From Niastella vici (GTDB lineage: Bacteria > Bacteroidota > Bacteroidia > Chitinophagales > Chitinophagaceae): 64,000 nt of DNA. Of the stretch, positions 1-8,298 are shown in pieces. The notes under the pieces are model-generated. The model made no database searches, was not told the origin of the DNA, and was given only the letters and a program-made list of their open reading frames with translations. The stretch is taken from NCBI RefSeq assembly GCF_002077945.1, contig NZ_LVYD01000124.1, positions 558,001 to 622,000 of the forward strand. The letters are read 5' to 3'. Each line of letters opens with the position of its first letter. Position 1 is the stretch's first letter. A program made the translations under genes and the position numbers.

Positions 1-3000
1 ATTACATACAGTAATGTTGACTTTGGCAGCTATAGTGTTAACCTCACTTTCGGGTTTGGGGTTAGCGGCGTTAAAGCATTTAATAAAGATACACTTATAG
101 TTTTCGGAGACTATGGAGCTGTACCAGCTATTCTATATTCCACGGATCAGGGTAATTCCTTCAGGCTAATTTATCAATCCCAGCTAAACACGCAAAAGAG
201 CCTGGAGGGAAGTGTTAAGGATATGATTTTTCCTACTAACAGAGACGTTGGTTATGCGGTTGAAGCTGACCGGATCATTAAAACTGTAGACAGGGGAAAA
301 AACTGGTTTGTCACATTGAATAGTCCCAACAGTTTTTATGATGTGGTGGAAGCGGTTGATGACAATACTGTTTTCGCCTTCAGCACATATTTCACCAATA
401 AATTCATGAAAACCACCAATGGTGGAACAACCTGGCAGCAGTTAACGGTACCGGCAGGCACCATTACTTATGCTCATTTTATCTCCTCTGGTAAAGGCTG
501 GCTGAATATGAATTATGGAAGTATATATTATACATCCAATGGAGGAACAAGTTGGCAATTGAAAAATGGCAATACTTCTGTTTATGCATTGAAAATGAAG
601 TTTATCAACGATAGCACCGGTTATGCCACGGGTGAGTCATTTCGTATTTATAAAACAACAGATTCAGGTAAGGTGTGGGAGCCTTTACCGCGGGATAATA
701 GTTATGAATACCTGGGTTATGGTCATAATGATCTGCATTTTTGGAATAATAACCAGTTTTGGGCAGGTGGCGGCCATGGTTTTCTCGAGATAACCACCAA
801 TGGAGGGGGCATTCCTTTACCTAAGGCATTTTTCAGCATTGATACCACCAACCTCTCCCTAACTGGCATTGTGAAACTGGTTAACTACTCAAAGCCAAAT
901 CACCAGTATTTATGGTATAAGAATGATACGTTAATAAGCACAAGTTATCATGCAAGCTATAACCATAAAATCAATAAAAGCTATGACAGTATTAAACTGG
1001 TGGTAACGGACGGCTCGCACAGCGATACTGCTATATCAACAATATATTTTAATGTTCCCCCTCCACCACCTATACCCACTATCACTTCATTTAAACCGGC
1101 TATAGCACCAAAAGGAAAAACGGTAACCATTACAGGGACAAACCTCACGGGTGCAACCAGTGTCAGTTTTGGGGGTATGCCTGCGAGTTCCTTTACAGTT
1201 ATTTCTTCAACAAATATAAATGCAGTAGTTGGTAATGGCGCCACTGGTAAGGTCTCGGTTACTACCCCTTATGGAACGGTTGATACCAGCGGCTTTACTT
1301 TTATTCCAGCACCAGTAATCAGTGCTTTCACTCCTGCTTTAGGAAGTACCGGCGCCACGGTCACCATTACTGGCTCAAATTTTACCGGGGCTACAGCAGT
1401 AAGCTTCGGTGGAATACCGGCGGCGTCTTTTACAGTTGTTTCAGACGGTACCATTACCGCTGTGCTGGCTACAGGCGGCTCAGGAAGTATATCGGTAATA
1501 GCACCCGGAGGTACAGCTTCCCTGCCTGGGTTTATTTTTGGTTATCCCCCTGCCATTACAGATTTTACCCCAACAGTGGGGCCTACCGGCACCGTGGTGA
1601 CTATTAAAGGAAATTATTTTGCGGGTGCAACAGCCGTTAATTTTGGCGGGGTTCCCGCAGCTTCATTTATAGTCAATGGAGATACCAGCATAACAGCTAC
1701 GCTATTTATAGGCGTCTCGGGTGTAATTACCGTTACCTCCCCATTTGGTACCGGAAGATCAATAGGAGTTTTTACATATGTAGCGCCATTAGCGTTTGAT
1801 TCATTTTCCCCCACAATAGGCGGCACAGGGACCAGGGTAACTATAAATGGTACCTCTGTTGAGTATGCCACTTCCATAACTATTGGGGGAGTACCTATTC
1901 AGTCGATATTTGCTAATAATCTCCACTCAAAAATAACAGTTACTGTTGGGGCAGGTGCTACGGGCGATATAGTGGTTACTACACCATATGGAACAGTAAC
2001 TAAAGGAACGTTTATATTTTATCCGTTGCCTGTTGTTTCGTCAGTCAGCCCTGCTACAGGTACAGCAGGAACAGAAGTTACTATTACCGGAATGAATTTT
2101 GATAGTGTACAGGCGGTAAAGTTTGGCGGAGCCCTGGCTACTTCATTTAAAGTAATTTCCAGTACGATAATTAAAGCAATTATTGGAGAGGGTAATTCAG
2201 GGACAGTATCTGTCACCACTCCTGGCGGAACTGGTAGTGGAAACAACTTTACCTTTATTCCTTCGCCTGCCCCCACGATTACCTCATTTACACCTGTTGC
2301 GGCGCCTGCAGGCGCAATCGTCAGCATTACAGGCACTAATTTTAAACCTGACGTCAACGGTAATATCGTTTATTTTGGTGCAGTAAAAGCAGTTGTTACA
2401 AAAGCAACAACAACCAACCTGGAGGTAATAGTGCCAGTTGGCGCTACTTACGATTATATTACGGTAACCACCTATAATCTGACGGCTGCTACGAGTCAGC
2501 AATTTTCCGTTACACCACCAACGTTAAGTGATATTACGCCTGGTTCATTTACCAAAATACCTGATTCTTTGATAACATCCTCAAAGGGTTCAAATTCTGT
2601 CTTTATCAAAGACCTGGATGGGGATGGAAAACCTGATATTGTGAGAACGACTTCTAAAGGCATAGTTATATTAAGAAATACCACTACCAATGGCAATATT
2701 TCTTTTTCTAAAAAGATCAATTATGCCTTTCTTGATTTTTGCAGTATAGCTACCGTAGGTGATCTTGATGGGGATGGACGGCCTGAGATAGCGGTTGTTC
2801 AGGATGTTTTAAATTCGTTGAGAATATTAAGAAACAATAGTTCTGCCGGGAATATAGCGTTTGATACCACTACAAGTATTGGAATTGGCTCAAATCTGTA
2901 TCATATAAATATTTGTGATATGAATAAGGATGGCAAGCCCGACATTTATTCAATGAACTCCGCAAACGCCAGTATCGATTTTTTAAAAAATACAACCCAG

Positions 3001-4434
3001 GGAGGAAGCATTTCTTTCAGAGGTGGACCGTCTATTCGTTCTCTCCATGCTATGCCCATACCTGTATCCTGTGATCTTAATGGTGATGACAAACCTGAGA
3101 TTATTATGGAGTATGATGTGTTTAATGGTAAACCTCCTTCTCTTGCTGTGTTGAGAAATATAAGTAATAATAGTACCATAGCTTTTGCGCCATTAAAGGA
3201 TATAATAAGCGGAAATTTTCGAAATCTCCTTTCGACAGGCGATATGGATGGGGATGGCAAGACAGATGTGATCATATCAACAACAAACGGATGGTCAGTG
3301 TTAAGAAACATTTCCATAGACACAAACTTCTCTTTTCAAAGAACTGATTTTCTAAATAGTTATAGGGTTTCTCCTGCTGTAGGCGATATTGATGGAGATG
3401 GCAAGCCTGATATTATTGTTGCCAAAGGAGATTCAATCTCTATATTCAAAAACCTGTCTACACCCGGAAACATATCATTTGTACAAAAGTCAAATTACCC
3501 GGTTGGAAGCTGGTTTTACAACGCAATAGTATGTGATTTAAATGGAGATCAAAACCCGGAAATTACCTCAACAAATGATGTGACCGACAAAATGGTTGTC
3601 ATTTTAGGTAATACAGGTAGTTCCGGAAGCAGTTTGATTCAATTCTGCAACAATAATGGCATTTCCTTGGCGGCAACAACTGCCGGTACTGTTTACCAAT
3701 GGCAAATGGATTCTGGTTCAGGGTTTGCCAATGTCAATGATAATAGTAATCTGAATGGAACACATGCTTTTGTATTACAATTAAGTAATGTACCTGCTAC
3801 CTGGACCGGTTACCAATTCAGATGTTTGACAGATGCCATTCCTGGTACCGCATTTAATATTGTTGTCAATAATTCTTCAATACCATCAGTAACCACCAGC
3901 GGAAACAATAATGTAAACTCTGGACAAGCCGTTAGTATACTCGCCAATGTTACTAATGGGGGCACTTCGCCAGTATATCAATGGCAGGATAGTACGACCG
4001 CTCATACCTGGTTGGATATTTCAGGTGCAACCACAAGTACATTGACTTATACGCCGACTGCAACAGGCAATAAAGTACGTGTTAAAGTAACAAGCAATGC
4101 TTCCTGTGCCAGTCCGGCAATGATAATCAGTACGCCGATTACATTTACGGTAAATATGCCAACAGCCATTAATCCGGTACCGGCTGCTAATTATGGCATT
4201 CATTTGTACCCAAACCCCGTAACGACTTCGTTGACGATAGATACGCTTTCATTAAGTGACCAATGGCAAACGCTGGAAATTCGAAATGTTGAGGGGGTAC
4301 AGACGTTTGTTCAGAATATACAAAATCAAACGAAAATAGTTGTTTGGGCTGCACAGTTAAGCAAAGGAATATATGTGGCAGTTTTACGTAAAAAGAATGG
4401 GGAGGCTGTATATTTAAAATTCGTTAAGATGTAA
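1..4434 (+). CDS. Large secreted multidomain protein (Ycf48-like / IPT-TIG / FG-GAP / T9SS C-terminal domain), 5' end outside window
   Basis: The frame is open from base 1, so the N-terminus and signal peptide lie outside the window; the first internal ATG at 223 is not the start. In order it shows Ycf48/BNR-like propeller strands (TTNGG..W motifs, about bases 100-810), six IPT/TIG Ig-like repeats (about 1072-2515, each with a GxxVTITGxNF core), then seven FG-GAP/VCBS calcium-type repeats built on D-x-D/N-G-D-x-x-P-E/D (about 2600-3640). Two Ig-like stretches follow, and a C-terminal module with the LYPNPV motif typical of type IX secretion type A sorting domains. By family knowledge such proteins are exported by the T9SS and kept on the surface or released; a role in adhesion or matrix binding is inference. 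No enzyme domain is visible in this part. Confidence 0.9.
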   Translation: MTYSNVDFGSYSVNLTFGFGVSGVKAFNKDTLIVFGDYGAVPAILYSTDQGNSFRLIYQSQLNTQKSLEGSVKDMIFPTNRDVGYAVEADRIIKTVDRGKNWFVTLNSPNSFYDVVEAVDDNTVFAFSTYFTNKFMKTTNGGTTWQQLTVPAGTITYAHFISSGKGWLNMNYGSIYYTSNGGTSWQLKNGNTSVYALKMKFINDSTGYATGESFRIYKTTDSGKVWEPLPRDNSYEYLGYGHNDLHFWNNNQFWAGGGHGFLEITTNGGGIPLPKAFFSIDTTNLSLTGIVKLVNYSKPNHQYLWYKNDTLISTSYHASYNHKINKSYDSIKLVVTDGSHSDTAISTIYFNVPPPPPIPTITSFKPAIAPKGKTVTITGTNLTGATSVSFGGMPASSFTVISSTNINAVVGNGATGKVSVTTPYGTVDTSGFTFIPAPVISAFTPALGSTGATVTITGSNFTGATAVSFGGIPAASFTVVSDGTITAVLATGGSGSISVIAPGGTASLPGFIFGYPPAITDFTPTVGPTGTVVTIKGNYFAGATAVNFGGVPAASFIVNGDTSITATLFIGVSGVITVTSPFGTGRSIGVFTYVAPLAFDSFSPTIGGTGTRVTINGTSVEYATSITIGGVPIQSIFANNLHSKITVTVGAGATGDIVVTTPYGTVTKGTFIFYPLPVVSSVSPATGTAGTEVTITGMNFDSVQAVKFGGALATSFKVISSTIIKAIIGEGNSGTVSVTTPGGTGSGNNFTFIPSPAPTITSFTPVAAPAGAIVSITGTNFKPDVNGNIVYFGAVKAVVTKATTTNLEVIVPVGATYDYITVTTYNLTAATSQQFSVTPPTLSDITPGSFTKIPDSLITSSKGSNSVFIKDLDGDGKPDIVRTTSKGIVILRNTTTNGNISFSKKINYAFLDFCSIATVGDLDGDGRPEIAVVQDVLNSLRILRNNSSAGNIAFDTTTSIGIGSNLYHINICDMNKDGKPDIYSMNSANASIDFLKNTTQGGSISFRGGPSIRSLHAMPIPVSCDLNGDDKPEIIMEYDVFNGKPPSLAVLRNISNNSTIAFAPLKDIISGNFRNLLSTGDMDGDGKTDVIISTTNGWSVLRNISIDTNFSFQRTDFLNSYRVSPAVGDIDGDGKPDIIVAKGDSISIFKNLSTPGNISFVQKSNYPVGSWFYNAIVCDLNGDQNPEITSTNDVTDKMVVILGNTGSSGSSLIQFCNNNGISLAATTAGTVYQWQMDSGSGFANVNDNSNLNGTHAFVLQLSNVPATWTGYQFRCLTDAIPGTAFNIVVNNSSIPSVTTSGNNNVNSGQAVSILANVTNGGTSPVYQWQDSTTAHTWLDISGATTSTLTYTPTATGNKVRVKVTSNASCASPAMIISTPITFTVNMPTAINPVPAANYGIHLYPNPVTTSLTIDTLSLSDQWQTLEIRNVEGVQTFVQNIQNQTKIVVWAAQLSKGIYVAVLRKKNGEAVYLKFVKM

Positions 4435-4442
4435 ATTGAAAA

Positions 4443-4458
4443 GCCTGTAATAACAGGC
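4443..4458 (+). terminator. Possible hairpin terminator after the T9SS protein
   Basis: Eight bases after the stop codon, GCCTGT and ACAGGC form a 6-bp GC-rich stem around the loop AATA. There is no T-tract behind it, so a terminator role is only suggested by position. Confidence 0.35.
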
Positions 4459-4472
4459 AATCTAATAAATCT

Positions 4473-4556
4473 GGTTCCCAGTATTATCCTGATAAATTGA
4501 CGGACAAGCGGGTGGAATTGATAGCGTATTAAGTACAATCTTGAATACTGGGAACC
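4473..4556. repeat. 13-bp perfect inverted repeat, arms 58 nt apart
   Basis: GGTTCCCAGTATT at 4473-4485 is repeated as its exact reverse complement at 4544-4556. The arms enclose 58 bases without an ORF. It could be a long hairpin in the 3' region of the upstream transcript, a decayed small mobile element (MITE-like) or a recombination remnant. No target-site duplication is obvious. Confidence 0.55.
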
Positions 4557-4634
4557 ATTTTGATTTTTCAATAGTTTTATCGCGCATTCGGCAGTACGCT
4601 TTCTCTTATCACGAAATAGCCTCTTCCTAATGGC

Positions 4635-5095
4635 AGATTGCCTCCCCCATCGGGCAATAGCCCTTCTCCCACTAGAAATTAGCTTCCTCCTGTTAGGTAA
4701 AAGTTTCCACCACGTTGGAATTAGCCTTCACTCATTCGGAATTAGCTTCCTCCCGTTGGGAATTAACTACGTTCCATTCGGAATTAACTTCCTGCCGTTA
4801 GGTAACAGCTTCCACCAATTTGGAATTAGCCTACACCAATTAGGAATTAGCTTCCTCCCTTTAGGTAACAGCCTCCACCAATTTGGAATTAGCCTACACC
4901 AATTAGGAAATAGCTTCCTCCTGTCAGGTAACAGCTTCCACCAACTTGGAACTAGCCTTCACCCATCAGAAGGTACCCTCCACCCATCAGGTGATAGCCT
5001 TCTCCCAACAGGGGGCACCACCTTTCCCATCGGGTGATGACTTAATTCCATCGGGTGATCGCTATTTCCCGTTGGGGATTACCCAATCCCAACTT
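4635..5095. repeat. 21-bp tandem repeat array, about 20 degenerate units
   Basis: Units of exactly 21 bp follow each other, most beginning GGAATTAGC, GGTAACAGC or GGGTGAT and ending in variants of CCACCAATT or CCTCCCGTT. In the middle a 63-bp higher-order unit (three 21-mers) is nearly duplicated (about 4801-4863 and 4864-4926). Conservation is best at 4735-4960 and decays on both sides. Because 21 is a multiple of 3, one plus-strand frame stays open (4630-5037) and would encode a heptad-like peptide with N/I-S-F/L-x-x-L-G repeats. It has no signal peptide, no recognisable start context and no relative I know, so I treat it as a DNA repeat rather than a gene. The spacing (no unique spacers) rules out CRISPR. 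Confidence 0.8.
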
Positions 5096-5364
5096 GCGAA
5101 GACTTTAATTTGACTGGAAATTTGAAATTCCCAGTTGGAGAGATCAAATTCCGATTTGGTAGAAGGTGCCACCGACAGGAATTATCAAAAAATCGAATTG
5201 GAGGAATCAAAAACTACGCGGGGATTTCAAGATACGAATTGCCGGAGGTCTTTTATCAATTGGCGATACTTATATACAGAATGGAAAGGCCATGTTTTGT
5301 ATCATATTCCAGCTCCCTTATTGATATATGAAACAGGAATTTACAACCGAAATTGATCTTAATC

Positions 5365-5399
5365 AAGTGTGTTAAATTGGATACCAATTTAACATGCTT
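5365..5399. repeat. Long perfect hairpin
   Basis: TGTTAAATTGG (5370-5380) and CCAATTTAACA (5384-5394) pair perfectly around the 3-nt loop ATA. Pairing continues outward through two G-T wobbles to a total of about 16 pairs. There is no flanking T-tract and no gene ends here, so it could be a protein-binding palindrome or an RNA hairpin. Confidence 0.6.
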
Positions 5400-5601
5400 A
5401 AAAACCCTATTTTAAAAATTCTTCTCCCTGAGAATCAATGTGGTAGCAGGGCTAGTACTAGGGTTACTAGGTTTTTCAATCTGTTTTCTAAATTATATTT
5501 GACTTATCAACCAATCAGGGACGGATAAGCGTAGTAAATGCCATGACCATGGTCAGTTTTTTGAGCGAAAGTAAAAGCAAAATTTCTTAACGAAGTTCAT
5601 T

Positions 5602-5653
5602 CGTCCCAGGTTTTCCCGAAGCCCGTCCCATGTTTTCCCGAAGCCCGCCCCAT
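5602..5653. repeat. 22-bp direct repeat, 2.4 copies
   Basis: Two copies of a 22-bp unit (CGTCCCA at one end, TTTTCCCGAAGCC at the other) lie head to tail at 5602-5623 and 5624-5645 with a single difference. They are followed by a partial third copy (CGCCCCAT). The function is unknown. Confidence 0.6.
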
Positions 5654-6002
5654 TTTTTAAAAACAGATTTCAGGGGTATGTATATTTGTATTGAACAAAT
5701 GAACAAGATGTATAACCGAACAGATGTGTACTTGCAATTGACAAAGTTCATTTTCGTTATCGCTCCACAAAACAGCTAGCAGCTTGCAATCGGCAACCAT
5801 TGCATCTGCTCACCCCAGTCGGGGAAACAGGGATGCGATGGACGCAAGGTGACTTCCTTTTGTAATAAGTACGATGGATCCAACAACTTCAGGTGAAGCT
5901 CAGCCTTCATTTGTACTGCACTTTCATTGGCCAATGAAGTGATTAAGCCTGATGAGTAGCTTAATTGGAATCTTTATTTTTTAATTTTTAAAACGCTTTT
6001 AT

Positions 6003-6617
6003 ATGAAACTCAAAATCAAAAGTTCGTATAGAAAAGGTAGTGATACCTATTTGCTTGTATTAACTAACCGGATAAAGGAAAGCCTTAAGGAGAATGCCTA
6101 TTTCCCTAAGCCAACACCTGAGTTATCAGTTTTGGAGAAGGCTTTTCTTGACTTCCAGGCGGCGAAATCCGTATCCGGCCGTAACGACATGACCCTGTCA
6201 TCAGCCAAGAACGACAGAAAAGCTGAATTGATCGGGATATTGGACGACCTGGCCGGCTACATTACAACGACCAGTAACGGTGATAGAACCATGCTGTTGA
6301 GCAGCGGGTTCGATATCGCCGGGATCAAGGCTGCATCACAAAATCTTGGTCAAATCGAAAAACTGGAAGTTGAGATCGGTCCGCCCGGACAAGCCATTAC
6401 CCGCATCAAAAAAGTGGCCGGGGCGAAGGCATACATTCACCAGTGTACGCCCGACCCCATCACTTCTGATAGCGAATGGACGAGCGAAACCATTGTTGAA
6501 AGCGAAAACACTTTCACTAACCTGAAGTCTATCGCCAAATACTGGTTCCGTGTGATTGCCATCGGCAAGGGCAAGCAAACAGTACATTCAGTGCTTGTTT
6601 CGAAAGTGATTCAGTAG
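6003..6617 (+). CDS. Conserved small protein with C-terminal fibronectin type III-like domain
   Basis: This 204-residue protein has no signal peptide or membrane segment. The N-terminal half is mostly helical (…KAFLDFQAAKSVSGRND…). Residues ~120-204 resemble an FN3 strand pattern (PGQAITRIKKVAGAKAYIHQ, then W-x-S-E and YWFRVIAIG). Many Bacteroidota carry similar 200-220-residue proteins of unknown role, often annotated only as FN3 or hypothetical. It stands alone, preceded by a long non-coding stretch and followed by a strong bidirectional terminator, so it is probably transcribed by itself. No function is assigned. Confidence 0.8.
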   Translation: MKLKIKSSYRKGSDTYLLVLTNRIKESLKENAYFPKPTPELSVLEKAFLDFQAAKSVSGRNDMTLSSAKNDRKAELIGILDDLAGYITTTSNGDRTMLLSSGFDIAGIKAASQNLGQIEKLEVEIGPPGQAITRIKKVAGAKAYIHQCTPDPITSDSEWTSETIVESENTFTNLKSIAKYWFRVIAIGKGKQTVHSVLVSKVIQ

Positions 6618-6733
6618 GAAGGATCACTACGAAAGGCAGTTAACACCGACCTTGCTTCGTGCTCCGTCGCTGAAGCTTTAGCGCAAGCGACTGAAGCTAC
6701 GCGAAGGCGCAGCAGGTTCGGGAAGCTGTATAG

Positions 6734-6772
6734 AAAAACAACCGGCTCTTCTGCAGGGAGCTGGTTGTTTTT
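6734..6772 (+). terminator. Bidirectional intrinsic terminator
   Basis: A 15-bp stem (6734-6748 with 6758-6772, one G-T pair, core AACCGGCTC / GAGCTGGTT) encloses a 9-nt loop. The A-run on the left arm and T-run on the right arm give a U-tail on either strand. It lies between the convergent genes ending at 6617 and 6852 and can serve both. Confidence 0.85.
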
Positions 6773-6851
6773 ATTCTTTGAAAATTTTCAAATCAGAGAA
6801 AAAGCCTTCCGTTCCTACATCGACCTATATTACCACCTTCACCGCATTTAT

Positions 6852-7439
6852 TTATTGCAAACCAATTTGCTTTGCATAAGTTTGGTTATCCCAGAAAAGA
6901 TGTTCTTCTATCATAACGCCATTTTCCCAAATACCAACTGTTGCCATTGGCATTTTGAAAGCCTTGCCAGTCGGTTGAATGTACTTTCCATTTCCAATTG
7001 GCATTGGTTTAGTGAATGTACCTTCAAACACACCGGTAACAAGCGTATACTTACCAGAACCAAATTTGATAGGATGCTCTTTAATGCGGGTGTCTGGCGC
7101 ATGTACAAAAAGTTTTTTCAGGTCTTCAATGTGTTGAGCTATACCTTCTACCATGCGACCATCGGGCCAGAACACCTTTATATTCTGCGCATGACTTTCC
7201 TTCAGCCTGTCCCATTTTTGATTACTGAACACATCAAAATCCAGCTCATCAAAGGTTTTGAGGTGACTTGCAATAGTGTCGTTCGATGCGACCAATTGCA
7301 TCGCTATTTTTTTCAAGCTGTCAATATTCTCTGACGAACCTGCTGTTGAAGGAGTGGATTGCTGACAACTTTGAAAAATACCTAGAGAAAGAATTAGCCC
7401 CAGGGCAATCAGCATTGATTGTACGCGTATCTGTTTCAT
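6852..7439 (-). CDS. Lipoprotein with SnoaL/NTF2-like (ester cyclase type) domain
   Basis: The 195-residue product begins with a basic n-region and hydrophobic stretch ending in IFQSC, a lipobox with the lipidated Cys near residue 25. The rest fits the SnoaL-like/NTF2-like fold: helical start, then WPDGRMVEG…HIEDLKKLF, a central sheet (GKYTLVTGVFEGTF) and MATVGIWENGVMIEEHLFWDN close to the end, typical of the ester-cyclase subgroup. Members of this superfamily bind small molecules or act as polyketide cyclases or hydrolases; the substrate here cannot be read from sequence. It is monocistronic, with a terminator shared with the gene at 6003. Confidence 0.8.
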   Translation of the reverse strand: MKQIRVQSMLIALGLILSLGIFQSCQQSTPSTAGSSENIDSLKKIAMQLVASNDTIASHLKTFDELDFDVFSNQKWDRLKESHAQNIKVFWPDGRMVEGIAQHIEDLKKLFVHAPDTRIKEHPIKFGSGKYTLVTGVFEGTFTKPMPIGNGKYIQPTGKAFKMPMATVGIWENGVMIEEHLFWDNQTYAKQIGLQ

Positions 7440-7542
7440 TTGATGGTAGTTTAATAATGTAAATTGTTTTTTGATCCAGTGCTATTCGATTACATAACTG
7501 GTTTGAGAATGTAAAACTCCGACAAAGAAGAATGTGCACCAA

Positions 7543-7554
7543 TGACTTGCGTCA
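7543..7554. promoter_or_regulatory. Possible Crp/Fnr-type palindrome
   Basis: TGAC-TTGC-GTCA is a perfect 4+4 inverted repeat with a 4-bp centre, flanked by AA. It lies ~105 bp upstream of the minus-strand lipoprotein start and ~180 bp upstream of the plus-strand gene at 7735. The arrangement resembles Fnr/Dnr-type boxes (TTGAC-N4-GTCAA) except for one flank base. This is inference from shape only. Confidence 0.3.
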
Positions 7555-7734
7555 AGAAATAGGCTTGATGTAGATTAAGAATTCTGGGTGATGGCCATCG
7601 GTAAAGTTTTTATTGTTTTAACAAGAACAACCAGTTAGCTAATCAGGGTTTTTACTTATAACTAAATTTATCGACCCGAAAATTATAATAAAAGGTAAAT
7701 ATCAATCGTATACTAATTCACCTAAAACCAACCC

Positions 7735-8253
7735 ATGAACCCCTTATCAACAATTTTACCAGCTCTTACTGGTTGCATTCTATTCATTTCCTGTAACAAT
7801 ATTCCATCTGCTTCAACTGCTAATACAGCCCAGGTACAAACTGTTGCAGATACAGTCGCAGGGCCTCCCATCAAAACGGCGGCAGAATTAAGGCATGAGT
7901 TGTTGGAATCAGAAGCCGCTGACCCGGCAGGTATGTTGTCGATAACAGGCAATATGCAGGAGAATAAAATACAAACACAAAAGCCTGATTTCTTCCATCA
8001 CTCCCAATATGCCACTGACGGCTATATTATCAAAGGCCTTATCAGAAGTAAGGCATCAGTAGCTACTCTTAAAGATGCTGTTGTACAGATAACCTTCTTA
8101 ACAGAGACCAATACAGAGCTGGCAACAACAGATTCCAGAGTATATAAATACTTTCCACCCAATGAAGCAACATCTTTTGAGTTGAAGGTATACCCTCCTG
8201 AAAACACAAAAAACTTTGAGATGCGGGTAGTTAGTGCAATGGCTGTAAAGTAA
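7735..8253 (+). CDS. Lipoprotein with FxLYD-like C-terminal domain
   Basis: The protein has 172 residues. The N-terminus has a hydrophobic segment ending in LFISC (lipobox, Cys ~20) followed by an S/T/A-rich linker. From about residue 90 a beta-rich domain (ATDGYIIKGLIRSKASVATLKDAVVQITFLT …FELKVYPPENTKNFEMRV) has the layout of FxLYD / transglutaminase-Ig-like domains, which describe differences between modified and unmodified side chains poorly and have no enzymatic motif. It is probably anchored in a membrane facing the periplasm. No partner can be inferred; the next gene (8299) has lower GC and a separate start. Confidence 0.7.
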   Translation: MNPLSTILPALTGCILFISCNNIPSASTANTAQVQTVADTVAGPPIKTAAELRHELLESEAADPAGMLSITGNMQENKIQTQKPDFFHHSQYATDGYIIKGLIRSKASVATLKDAVVQITFLTETNTELATTDSRVYKYFPPNEATSFELKVYPPENTKNFEMRVVSAMAVK

Positions 8254-8298
8254 ACTAGCATCTATCCATCACTTAAGATATATTTTTATCGTTTCCTT

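Larger units (their letters stand above)
5096..6002. other. Gene-free AT-rich stretch
   Basis: No ORF with a convincing start, domain or family resemblance was found here. Faint remnants of the 21-bp repeat (GGAATT / TTGG words) continue to about 5230. Further on there are a strong hairpin at 5365-5399 and a 22-bp direct repeat at 5602-5653. No tRNA cloverleaf was seen. The last ~100 bases should hold the promoter of the gene at 6003, but no clear TAnnTTTG box stands out. Confidence 0.6.

Noticed and set aside
4630..5037. 135-codon ORF with heptad repeats
   Set aside because: It follows directly from the 21-bp DNA repeat, lacks a signal peptide, start context or known relative, and repeat units vary without regard to the frame at both ends.
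4635..5095. CRISPR array
   Set aside because: Repeats are contiguous 21-mers without unique spacers, and no cas gene is in the window.
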